From assembly GCF_030704535.1 (NCBI RefSeq), contig NC_081823.1:7756501-7820500 (forward strand): a stretch of DNA of 64,000 nucleotides, written 5' to 3'. This DNA is from Vitis vinifera (taxonomy: Eukaryota; Streptophyta; Magnoliopsida; Vitales; Vitaceae). Below are positions 46,901 through 58,400 of this stretch, piece after piece. The position numbers and the translations under genes were made by a program. The notes beneath the pieces were generated by a model. The model did no database searches. It was not told where the DNA came from and worked only from the letters and a program-made list of their open reading frames with translations. Positions within the stretch are counted from its first letter, which is position 1. Every line of letters starts with the position of its first letter.

Positions 46901-47253
46901 TCTTCATCATCATCATCTTCGTCTACCAAATGTGTATGATGAGTCCCCATTGTGCCACGTAATTGAGCACGAATGTCTTCAATATTTGCATTTTTCTTTG
47001 CTTTTGCTTTTGTTTTGTCATGCACTAGGAATCGTATCTCTTCTTTCACTTCAGGCGGCACTCTCGGACACTTTTTGGTGTTGTTATGCGGGTCTTTTTG
47101 CATTAAATGAAACTTGAATCGTGTGATGCCTCCACTTTTCATCACCAACCCACAGAAATTACAAATTGTTCCATTTCGGTTACCCTCAATCGGTAAACAA
47201 TGCTTCCAAGCCGGATCTCGCCCTGGTAGGGCAGAACCACCTTCACTAGCCAT
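43923..47253 (-). pseudogene. hAT transposase gene (BED finger, DUF659, hAT dimerisation), one nonsense codon
   Basis: Minus-strand exons, all with GT..AG borders and matching phase, are 47253-46488, 46389-45469, 45380-45250, 45141-45066 and 44982 onward. Exon 1 starts MASEGGSALPGRDPAWKHCL and shows a BED-type finger (CNFCG..G..RFKFHLM). Exon 2 contains DUF659 with TYGCTIMSDGW, VVQIVTDNGSAFMKAG and WTPCAAHCIDLI. Exon 5 carries ACERNWSTFALIHTKQRNRV, the dimerisation core. An in-frame TAA at 44914-44912 replaces the Gln expected before TASSTACERNW, so the product would stop after 654 residues. A further frame change or a short intron lies around 44340-44420 before the C-terminal part (from 44252, ending at 43923). 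Otherwise the gene is well preserved, suggesting recent activity. Confidence 0.85.
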
Positions 47254-47381
47254 GCTAAATCTATTGCAATAAAAATACACTTGAATGTGATTTCAATGTA
47301 AACATAAATCAAGTCAATATTTAAATTTAAATATATGAGAAATGTACAAAATAATGATAAAGAATGAACATAGTTGATATT

Positions 47382-48690
47382 CCATATATTTAATTAAACT
47401 AATTAAATAATTTAGCTAAGTTAATTTTTTGAATCTAAATCTAATTTTATGAAAAATTTACTAAATTAAAAATTAATCATAATTGGATATGAAACTAAAT
47501 CATGATAATCATAAAAATTGAACATATTTAATATTCCATATATAGTAGTTCATGTTAATTAAATTAATTAAATAATTTAGCTAAATTAATTTTTTGAATC
47601 TAAATCTAATTCTATGAAAAATTTACTAAATTAAAAATTAATCATAATTGGATATGAAACTAAATCATGATAATCATAAAAATTGAACATATTTAATATT
47701 CCATATATAGTAGTTCATGTTAATTAAACTAATTAAATAATTTAGCTAAGTTAATTTTTTGAATCTAAATCTAATTCTATGAAAAATTTACTAAATTAAA
47801 AATTAATCATAATTGGATATGAAACTAAATCATGATAATCATAAAAATTGAACATATTTAATATTCCATATATAGTAGTTCATATTAATTAAACTAATTA
47901 AATAATTCAGCTAAGTTAATTTTTTGAATTTAAATCTAATTCTATGAAAAATTTACTAAATTAAAAATTAATCATAATTGGATATGAAACTAAATCATGA
48001 TAATCATAAAAATTGAACATATTTAATATTCCATATATAGTAGTTCATATTAATTAAACTAATTAAATAATTTAGCTAAGTTAATTTTTTGAATCTAAAT
48101 CTAATTCTATGAAAAATTTACTAAATTAAAAATTAATCATAATTGGATATGAAACTAAATCATGATAATCATAAAAATTGAACATATTTAATATTCCATA
48201 TATAGTAGTTCATGTTAATTAAACTAATTAAATAATTTAGCTAAGTTAATTTTTTGAATCTAAATCTAATTCTATGAAAAATTTACTAAATTAAAAATTA
48301 ATCATAATTGGATATGAAACTAAATCATGATAATCATAAAAATTGAACATATTTAATATTCCATATATAATAGTTCATGTTAATTAGACTAATTAAATAA
48401 TTTAGCTAAGTTAATTTTTTGAATCTAAATCTAATTCTATGAAAAATTTACTAAATTAAAAATTAATCATAATTGGATATGAAACTAAATCATGATAATC
48501 ATAAAAATTGAACATATTTAATATTCCATATATAGTAGTTCATGTTAATTAAACTAATTAAATAATTTAGCTAAGTTAATTTTTTAAATCTAGATCTAAT
48601 TCTATGATAAATTTACTAAATTAAAAACTAATCATAATTGCATATGAAAAAAAATCCCAATAATCATAAAAATGAACATATTTCATATTC
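47382..48690 (-). repeat. 165-bp tandem array (about eight copies) in the 5' intron of the hAT transposase
   Basis: Counting from the CCATATAT word, units begin at 47382, 47536, 47701, 47866, 48031, 48196, 48361 and 48526. All complete units are exactly 165 bp; the first is 154 bp and the last is degenerate. Adjacent units differ by only a few bases. The array lies in a 5' UTR intron (minus-strand donor AG/GTATGT at 48944/48943; acceptor just upstream of the ATG at 47253). The units are strongly AT-rich and non-coding. Confidence 0.92.
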
Positions 48691-49014
48691 AAAATATACT
48701 AGTTCATGTTAATTAAATTAATTAAATAATTTAACATGTTAATTAAATTAATTAAATGTGAAACTAAATCACAAATAATCATCTAAAATAAACATATCAA
48801 TTTATAATTAAATAATCAAATTAACCTAAGTCAATTCAATAAAAATATACAAATTAATTACTATTGAATATAAAAATAACATTAAATCATCCATATTAAT
48901 TACAATTGCAAACAAAATTAATTACAATTTAAAATATACATACCTTAAAATTGGAGTAATGAGAGAGCAAATGAAGAATGAATGCAAAAATGAGTGAAAT
49001 TGATGGAAAAATGG

Positions 49015-49023
49015 CTATTTATA
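49015..49023 (-). promoter_or_regulatory. TATA box of the hAT transposase gene
   Basis: The minus strand reads TATAAATAG here, about 70 bp upstream of the 5' UTR intron donor. Confidence 0.6.
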
Positions 49024-49071
49024 GAAGAAATTTGGGCCAAAATAGCCGTTGGAACACCAATTTACCGTTGA

Positions 49072-49195
49072 AATTCAAATCTGGCCGTTGGATCACAAAC
49101 TGGGACAAATCTGGCCGTTGGATCACATTATTAACGTTGGAATCGCATCTGGGCCGTTGGATCAACGCGGACGTGATCTGGGCCGTCAGATCGCG
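49072..49195 (-). repeat. GGCCGTTGGATC short repeats in the hAT promoter region
   Basis: CTGGCCGTTGGATCA occurs at 49081 and 49111, with GGGCCGTTGGATCA near 49151, GGGCCGTCAGATC near 49180 and a weaker copy near 49134. They lie between the transposase TATA box and the right terminal inverted repeat. Confidence 0.7.
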
Positions 49196-50079
49196 CTAGA
49201 GAGAGGAGCGAAATATCTCCAAAAAGTCGGCGATGTATCGTCGAAATATCGCCGATTTATCGCCGATTTTCCGCTGCCACAGGCGATTATTTGGAGAAAT
49301 TGCCGATTTATTGCGAAAAATCGTCCCCCCAATTTTTCTCCTGGAAATGTTGTGTCGCCGCCTCTCGATACAAGATATATCGATGATATATCGCCGATAT
49401 TTCCCGATATTTTCCTCCATGAGTATAAGGAAGAGGCCTTCATATCTTTTCACAAGGTCTTTATGCACTGACCTTAGAGACTTAAATTGTTGAGAGAGTA
49501 GCTTGACAAGCACATGTCGCCCACTTGATACTTGGTGTGTCACTTCTTATTGTCAAACCACCTCTTCATCCTTTTAACGGCCTTGTCCAAGTATGAGCAA
49601 GTTATGTCAACTTGTTGTTGCCACCCCTAGTAAGCTTGAAAGCTTCTGAACCTTTTCCCAATAGCCCATTACAAAAGTGTGAGAAGTTAATAATTGTTAC
49701 CCTGTAGTTAGCTCGAATAGGCTCTTGTTAGTTGCCTTACTTCTTGGTAGATTGCAAGAAAACTAGGCCACATCTAATAACTTAGCCTAATATCTCTTAT
49801 TAGCACTCACAAAATGCCTCATCTGTTTATGAATGAAAGTTGGCAGAGAAGTGAAGCTTAGACCCCCATCATCTTAAAAAGCTTTGTCTAGAACTTACTA
49901 GTAAAGTACAGGTTGGGATCACTAATGATGTTTTTATTAGTAGTTGATAACATACTTTAGGAATAACCTTGTCGTCTCCTTTATAGTGCAATCTGTAGGA
50001 GCTGCCCTCTATTATCACTATGATCAATCCATAGCCTTTCGACTCATCCCAATGATAAAATCTATGGTGATGCTCTCCC

Positions 50080-52070
50080 AAGGTTCAAAAAATGACTATT
50101 TAAGCCCTAATAAGGATTAATTTGGGTCTCAATTTACCTTTAAAAAAATATACGCATTTTTCTTAAAGATGTATATATTTTTTTTTAAGGATGTATATGT
50201 GCTTTGAAATCGGCCTTTGAGGTTAAGGGAGAGCTCAAATTCATTCTCGAGGTTTCACAAATGAATATTTAAACCTTAATAAGGCTTAATAAGGTCCTAG
50301 TTCACCCTTAAAAAAATGTATGTATATTTTGTTAAGAATGTACATATTTTTATTAAGAAAACATGTGGACTTAGAAATTGACTATTAAGGTAGGGGAAGA
50401 GCTCAAAATGCATTCCACTAAATTTGACAAATGAATATTTAGACTCTAATAAAGCCTGATGGGGTCCTAGTTTGCCTTTTAAAAAAATTCAAGTGTTTTT
50501 TTTTTTTTTCAAAATGTACGTGTTTTTCTTAAGTATGTACACAAGCTTAGAAATTGACAATTTAGGTGGGGATAGGGCTCAAATGCATTCTCTGAGTTCC
50601 ACAAATGAATATTTAGATGAATTGGTACCATATTAGACTTTAGTTGTGTCTAAATATTCATTTATGGAACCTAGGGATTGAATTGGAGTCTTTCCTCCTC
50701 CTAAAGGGCTAAGTTCTAAGACCACATACATCTTTAAAAAAAAATACATACATTTTTTAAAGGCAATCTAAGACTCCATTTGGCCTTATTAGGGTTTAAA
50801 TATTCATGTGTGAAACATGAGGAAGGCATTTGAGCTCTTGCCCCTTCTCAAAAGCCAATTTTTATGCTTACCTACATTCTTAACAAATATATGTACATTT
50901 TTTTTTTTGTAAATGTGGATTGTGACCCCATTAGGCCTTGTTAGGGTCCAAATACTCATTTGTGTAACCTCATGAATGCATCTAAGGCCTTCTCTTACCT
51001 CGAAATACAAATTCTAAGCTTATGCATATCCTTAAAAAAAAATGCATACATTTTAAAGAAAATATATATACATTCTTCACAAAAATATTTACATTTTAAA
51101 GGCGGATTGGGACCTTTAGGCCTTATTAGGGTTTAAATATTCATTTGTGTAACCTTAGGAATGCATTTGAGGCCTTACTCCCACCTCGAAATTTCAATGC
51201 CCACATACATCCTTAAGAAAAATATGTACATTCTTCACAAAAATGCATACATTTTTTTCAGGCAAACCATAATCCCATTAGGCCTTGTTATGCTTTAAAT
51301 ATTCATTTATTACTATCATGACCACATTTCCAAAGTACGAATTCTAATCTCACGTACATTTTTCCATAAAAATACATATTTTTCCATGGTGGATCTGGAC
51401 CCATTAGGCCTTATTAATATTTAAATATTCATTTGTGTAACATTGAGAATGCATTTGAGGCTTTCATCAACCTCAAAGTATGAATTTTAAACTTATGTGT
51501 ATCCTTAAGAAAAATACGTACATTTTTTTACAAAATATGTGTATATTTTACCTAAAGCTAATGGGAAGCCCATAAAGCTTTATTATGTCTAAATATTCAT
51601 TTATGTAACCTCATGAATGCATTTAAGCCCTTTCCTCTCCTTGAAAACCAATTTTAAAAAATACATACATTTATCACAAAAATATGTACATTTTTTAAAA
51701 CATGGACCACGAACCCATTAGGCCTTGTTAGGGTCTAAATATTTTTTTGTGCAACCTTGAGGATTCATTTGAGCCATTCCTCCACCTTTATGATCAATTT
51801 CAAGGCCTATGTACATCTATGTTCTTCATAAAATTGTTGACATTTTTTTTAAGGCAAAGTGGGACCCATCATCCCTTATTAGGGTTTAAATATCCATTTA
51901 TGTAGCCTTGGGAATGCATTTGAGGCATTCCCTCACCTTGAAGTGCAAATTCTAAGCCCCAGTGTATATCCTTAAAAATATATATATATATATATATTCT
52001 TTATAAAAATATGTACATTTTTTAAGGCAAATTGGGGCCCATCAGGCCTTATTAGGGTTTAATGGTATTC
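50080..52070. repeat. Degenerate tandem array that reverses orientation once
   Basis: At least nine units of about 125-185 bp share a phrase close to CCATTAGGCCTTATTAGGG followed by TTTAAATATTCATTTGTG; their phrases start near 50777, 50925, 51110, 51272, 51397, 51569, 51714, 51867 and 52035. From 50080 to about 50640 the same units run in the opposite direction (CCCTAATAAGG, ACAAATGAATATTTA). The turning point is near 50640. Each unit also contains several ATGTACAT or TACATTTTT words. No protein is encoded. Confidence 0.8.
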
Positions 52071-52255
52071 CACAAATATTTTTTGGTAATTGGAATAAAT
52101 TATGGTAATGGTTGGGAAATTGATACAAGTTAAAAATGATGATCACCATGTGCATAGATTTTTTCTATATATTATTTAGATGACCAAAGTTTGAAAATTT
52201 TAAATTAATTTTGACTACGATTTATTAAATAAAATAATAATAAATAATGAGCCTA

Positions 52256-52286
<31 letters not shown>

Positions 52287-52436
52287 TTTTGTTACAAAAA
52301 GAAATCTATCATTTTTTATTTTATTTTATGGAATGTTATTATAAAAATATTTTGAAAGCGAGAGGAGATGGGAAGAAGGGAAAACAGGAGATATTTTTGA
52401 GCAGATAGGGTTCCTCTCTTTCATTCTCTCTCCAAC
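52071..52436 (+). promoter_or_regulatory. mTERF9 upstream region
   Basis: AT-rich sequence with a TA microsatellite at about 52255-52279 followed by T11. The last 90 bases are purine- then pyrimidine-rich and look like a 5' UTR. No TATA box was assigned. Confidence 0.4.
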
Positions 52437-55400
52437 ATGGCTGCTTTCTATCTCTACACGTTCAACCTCATTCCTCATTCTCACTCTCCTTCTGCTTCAT
52501 CAAACCCTGATTCACTCTCGAATCTCAATTCCATCAGTGCAAAAATCGATAAAAGAAGAAGCAGTTGCAGAACCAGTGGGTTCACTGTGCTGTCTACGCA
52601 CTCTAATCCTAGAATTCTCAAGTCCAATCGCAGGTCACGCTACGGACAAGTGCTCTCGCCTTACGATACTGATGACAATGCGGGGGATGAGGATGGAGAT
52701 TGGTTCTTCGATGTGAGCTCTATGTTTTTTTTTTCTCCCTCTTCTTCTTTTGGCTTGTTTTGAGGTTTTTGTTGAAGTATGGTTTCGGTTTGGGAATTTG
52801 AGGGGGAATTTTTTGCTTGTTTTTGGCCGGTTGGGTTCTTGGAACCGGTTTTCTTGCTTTCGAAGAGCTCAAGTAGTGGAAATCTTTTGCTTTTGAAATC
52901 AAGAGAAGTATTTCTGAGCCTGCAGGATGTGTTCTTGTTAATTTTGAATGTGAAATTTCCTTTTGTTTTGGTAATTTTAACTGGAACATCCTGCATTGTT
53001 TGAGTGCTTCGGGATCTTGCAAACAAATTTCTTTATTTTTAAGCGATAAAGTAATGAAAGTTTGCTTTTGGAATCGGGAAAAAGGTCTTGGAGAATACTC
53101 AACTGGCAATGCATTTAGAATCGAGCTTGTGGTTTGTATGTTGTGTGATTTATTTATTTATTTTTATCTTTTTTAAAGTGAAATTTGCTTTTGTTTTGGT
53201 AATTTGAGATGGAATTTGGTGCTTTTCTGGGTGGTCTGGCGTTTTGTTTGCTTTTTGAGATCTAAAGCGATGGAATTCTTGCTTTTGTAACCGACAAAAG
53301 AACTTAGAAAATGCTAATCCGTTCAATGCTTTTCTAGAAATAATTGAAGTAGAATGAAACACTAGGAATCACGTGGAGGAGAGAGGGTGCTAACCGTGAG
53401 TGCCTCTGGAAGTGTTTTTAGAATAACGGATAAAGTGTTTTTGGAGAAAATACTATAAGTGATTTTTCAATACCATATGAGTCCGTTTGACAGTGATTTT
53501 AGGAAGTGTTTTTAGTATTTTTAATACTTTAAATGATGAAAAGTGTTATAAAAGTTAGAAACACTTCTTAAAATCACTACCAAACGCACTCTAAGTGTGT
53601 TTTTAGATTTTTAGAAGTGTTTACTTAATTTTACCAAACACTTATAGTTTGTTTGACAATGATTTTAGGAAGTGTTTCTAATATTTTTAACAATTAGAAA
53701 TTTGTATCATTCAAGCCTTAGAAAGGCTAGAAACGTTTTCTAAAATCACTACCAAACGCACTTTTAATTTTTTTCAAAAACATTTTATAGGCTAAAAACA
53801 CTTCTTAAAATCATTGTCAAATAGACTATAAAACGTATTTTTGAGAAACTTATTGGATTATTTCACTTTAGCTCTGAACTGTAAGTTTGTTGTTCATGCA
53901 CATATATGGTTTTTCTTCTGAACTGAGGTATTTTGCCCTTTACCCTGATTCACAACTGCAAAAGGAATTCAAAGAAATTCAAAAACTACAATGGAAAGGG
54001 TTGGCCTATCACTCATCTTAAGGATGAGAATCCATTATCTATCATTTGGAAGTTTCAGATATCATCTAGAAATGAAGATTGGTGAGGTTCAATTTTAGGT
54101 TTATTGAAGTCCAGAAGAGTGGCTTACTTTTTGTCATTAAACAGTATGCTGATACTTAAAGCCAGATGGGGGTTTTTATATGCTTGAAGTGGTTTTCATG
54201 TTTTTCTTACTTCTGCGAACAACATCAGTTTGTTGTTAATTATGTTCTCTTAGATCTACATATATGAACTGTTTTTCCTTGTGCTCTATGTATGCCTTTT
54301 CCTGGTCATCTGTTGACTTGGTGTGCTGCTGGTATGTTGGGAATTGTTTATCTTTACATTATTGATTATACTGTATGAGTTTGCTTTTTCTTGTCAAAAG
54401 TATTTGCTGCTTCACTTTAGAATGTATCTCCAGGATGAAGATTCTGAGACAGAAGAGTTTGATGCTGATCGGAAAAAATTTAATTCACAGAAGGGGAATG
54501 ATACAAGACAAGGTATGAGCTTTAGAGCATTTCAAAAAGTTTCAGGAGGGAACATGGCTAATGATAATTTTGTTCATGAAGGTAGCCGGAGACAACTAGA
54601 AGAAGACCAGAGCATTAGATCATTAAAATCTGAAGGAAGTTTTAATATTTCCAAAGGAGAATTGGATGTCAAAAATGGGAAAAACACCATTGGGAGTTCT
54701 TATCATACTTTCAACAAATCAGAAGATTATGATTCATCAGAAATGCATGGGATAGGAAAGGTAATTATTTGGTAACATAATGAGATGTGGTATTTATTAT
54801 GGATGTAGTGAATGGCATGAAGGAAATATTACGAGTTTTCTTTTTTTGCAGCTGAAGCCCAGGAAATCTACAGAGAACAAATACTGTCGATTATCAGAAG
54901 AAATAGATTTAGATGAGAAATGGTTTCCACTTCTTGATTACCTGAGCACTTTTGGACTTAAGGAATCGCATTTTATCCAAATGTATGAGAGGCACATGCC
55001 TTCCCTTCAGATTAATGCATGTTCTGCACAGGAAAGGTTGGAGTACTTGTCAAGTGTTGGTGTCAAACACAGAGACATCAAAAGAATTATTTTGAGGCAG
55101 CCACAAATTCTAGAGTATACAGTGGAGAACAATCTGAAGTCCCATGTTGCTTTTTTGGTGGGTTTGGGTATTCCAGATTCTAGAATAGGGCATGTAATTG
55201 CTGCTGCTCCATCTTTGTTTTCTTATAGTGTGGAGAATTCATTGAAACCCACAGTGAGGTACTTGATCGAAGAGGTTGGCATTAAGAAAAATGATTTAGG
55301 GAAAGTCGTGCAGTTAAGCCCTCAAATACTGGTTCAGAGGATTGACAATTCATGGAACACCCGCTATAGTTTTCTCTCAAGAGAATTGGGAGCTCCCAGA

Positions 55401-58400
55401 GATAGTATAGTGAAAATGGTTACTAAACATCCCCAGCTTCTTCATTACAGCATTGAGGATGGATTTCTGCCTAGGATAAATTTCCTGAGAAGTATTGGAA
55501 TGCGTAATTCTGACATCTTGAAAGTTTTAACAAATCTTACACAGGTCAGTTCTCTTTTCAGATTTCATAGAAATTAACAAATTCACTCTTGGATTTACAT
55601 ATTTGGGATTTCTCGCACTTATTTGTTGCAGAAAGCAGTATAGTCTCCCTCATCTTTGTGTTTTATTTTTCTAGAGTATTCATGATCCCCTTTTAGGTTT
55701 TGAAAATATGATAATGTATGGAAATTTTCACTTAGTACTTATAAATTTGTGTTATAATATATATTTTGTTTGAAATGGTTTGCCTTAAGAAAAAATGATA
55801 AATCTTTTAAAGAAATTTTATCATGTGTGTGGAAGAAGGGAATTAGGGAAGTTGTGATTTTGTGAAGAGAATTAGGCAATCCTGTGGTCAAAGGAATTTG
55901 TTGTAATTGAGTTAGGAAAGTTCCTAATTTTGGTGCTAGGATTTTATGTGTGTATATATATATATTCTCTATAAGAAAAAGGATTAAGGAAAATAATTTT
56001 TTACCTTGTATTCCTTCCATCTCTCTTCTACATGCTATTAGAGCTTTAGGCTTGTAAATCAGGGAAGATAAGTTTTTTTTGGCTTTCATTGTCAAGTTGA
56101 AGACCAAAATCGACCTTCATCGTTGGTCTTAAAATTTCCTCTTTTCTAAGTCGGACCATTATAGCCAATCAGATTGTGAACGCAACACCAAAGCAGTCAT
56201 CGTCGTCATGTTGTGGTCATCACGTTGTTAACTCATTGCAAAACAGAGATTGTGCCCTCCTCTTCACACCGATGATGTAGCAACATCTGTCATCGTCACA
56301 TTATAAATTAGAGATTGCGTCATTACTCTCTGCCTTGTCGTTGACCTTGTCTTAGCCTCGCCAGACGTCTCATCCTCACATCGTAATCATCTCCGCTTCG
56401 CGTTGCCGCACACCATCTTCATTGAGATTGCTTCAACCATCTTCTCCTCCATCCTTGTGATTGTCACCACTATAAGTATAGATCGTGAACCCATTGCAAA
56501 AGCAGCCGGAGACCATTGTCATCTTTGCACCTCCGATACAATAGGAGATTGTGAACCCATTGCAAAAGAAACCGGAGACCATTGCCCACTAAAGTTATAA
56601 CATGACTCAATGTGTTGTTTAAACCCTTAGGTTGGTTTTTATATTTTTAAAAGTTTGTTTTTATTTCCAATTCGAGTCCCCTCAGGGCCACTGGAGGTTT
56701 ACTTGGCCGTTAACTTCAGGGCCTTGTGGGATTAGTCGAAGTTTGTTTTTATTTCTAAAAAAGCAAAGAAAGGAAAAAAGAGAAAAATTGTCTAAGATAT
56801 TAGAAACTACCACTGTCATTGCTAAATCTAAAGGAGTGATTACCAATCACAACACAAGAGAATTGTAGAATATTCAAGCAATATTCAGGCTTAATGGTTA
56901 GAATTATTTAAAATGGTCTCAGTTTGTTCATACCTTTCTGAAGGGAAAAAGAAATTTATGTCATCTCTTGGGAATGGGACCAAGGAGAGGAGACCCTTGG
57001 TTTGATGCATGGGATGAGTAAGACTCAATGATTATCGCATGGTTGTGGAACTCAATGACGCCTGAAATTAGTGACACTTGTATGTTCTTGACAATTGCTG
57101 AAGACATTTAGGATGCAGTTCATCAGACATACTTGAAGGCACTAGATGCAACACAAGTGTATAAAATTAAAGTCAAGACTAGAGCAGCAAAACAGGTAAA
57201 CAAGACAATCACAAAGTATGTCAATATGTTGTAAAATCTATGACAAGAACTTGATCACTGTCAATACATTGAGACAAAATGTCCTAAGGATGCAACAATC
57301 TTGAAGAATTATATTGAAAAATATTAAGTATATGATTTCTTAGTTGGTCCAAATGCTGAATTTGACCAAGTTATAATCCAAATTCTAAGCAAAGAGCTTC
57401 CAATTTTGAATTACACTATCTTTATTATCTGAGCAGAAGAAAGCAAGAGAAGTGTCATGCTTGAACCTCAGAATAGGCTCGGCTATGGTTGCTAACAAAG
57501 GGAGTGATAAAAAGGCTAGCACTGTTGATAACAAAAAGACTGATTGGTTAGGAGCTTTAAATCGTGATAACAGGGATAACTTGTGGTGCACTTACCATTA
57601 GAAGCTCAGACATACATGAGAAAAACGCTAGAAACTTCATGGTAAGTCAACCAAATTTAGCAAAGAGTGGGGTTACAATGGAGGGCAACGAAGGGATAAT
57701 GGGCAAGAAAACTTGTCTTTTGTCTAGCCAATTGAAGAAAAATCTCTAGAACAAGGTAGATTCTATCAGTAGGAGATTGAAAAATTGAGAGCTTTGTTAG
57801 GAACTCTTGAGAAACCTTAAGTAGGAAATCTTCAAGTAGGTCATTTTAGGTAAGTTTCCTATTTCCATTAGATTAAAAATCTCGGATAGAATCTTTGTCA
57901 ATTCTTGGGTTTTAAATTCAGGTATTACAGATCACATGACTCATTCATCACACCAATTTAACAACTATAACCCTTTGTCCAAGTAGTAGGAAAATAGCTA
58001 CAGTAGATGGTTTATTAACCAAACCACTGTTGCAAGTGTAGGAGATCTCCAAATTAGTCTTACACTCACATGTAGAAATGTGATTCGTGTTCCCAAGTTG
58101 TCCACTAATCTTGTCTCTATATAAAAACTTACACAAGATTTAGGTTGCAATGTGACTTTTTACCCTAGTCACTGTATTTTAGGACCAGGACTTGGGAAAG
58201 ATGATTGGACTTGCTAAGGAACAGAATGGAACATACTATACTACCTTGGGACATCAAACGAGTCATCCGTATCTTTTCTTTTTGAGCACCACCTTATCAA
58301 TAAAGAAAAAAATTTGGCTTCAACATTGTAGACTTGGACATCCATCATTTAGAACTCTTAAGATTGTGTTTACTTCTTTATTTAAGAAATTAGATGTTGA

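Larger units (their letters stand above)
43466..49421 (-). mobile_element. Complete 5956-bp hAT DNA transposon
   Basis: The termini are inverted: CATGGAAGAAAATATCGG at the left and, on the other strand, CATGGAGGAAAATATCGG at the right. Eight-base target duplications AGTATAAG lie immediately outside (43458-43465 and 49422-49429), the size expected of hAT elements. Inside is a minus-strand transposase gene with BED zinc finger, DUF659 and dimerisation regions. Both subterminal regions are full of ATATCGG or CGATAT words, likely transposase binding sites. The element carries its own promoter, a 5' UTR intron and a 165-bp tandem array. It inserted into the decayed gypsy element and so is younger. 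Confidence 0.92.
43094..50090 (-). mobile_element. Decayed Ty3/gypsy pol remnant (integrase to chromodomain linker), split by a hAT transposon
   Basis: Minus-strand translations show integrase pieces in order: near 50085-49990 WESITIDFIIGMS, then SDPNLYFTSKF and TKLFKMMG (about 49910-49840), HPQTDE (about 49810), LDKAVKRMKRWFDNKK (about 49590), YQVGD and LVKLLSQQFKSLRSVHKDLV (about 49530-49450). After the hAT insertion come RRVDKVSYKVE (about 43455) and KRKPTVVVTLYDKEADHIIA (about 43330-43270), which resembles the linker before the chromodomain in chromovirus-type gypsy elements. Many stops and frameshifts show it is long dead. The hAT element at 43466-49421 cleanly interrupts it. Confidence 0.75.

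Noticed and set aside
49049..49543. Open frames over the right end of the hAT element
   Set aside because: Both strands are open because of CGATAT/CGCCGAT repeats; they encode repetitive RRY/FIADF-like words, not a protein family.
52661..53109. Overlapping minus-strand frames of 121 and 129 residues
   Set aside because: Lys/Gln/Ser-rich antisense readings of mTERF9 exon 1 and intron 1; no conserved domain.
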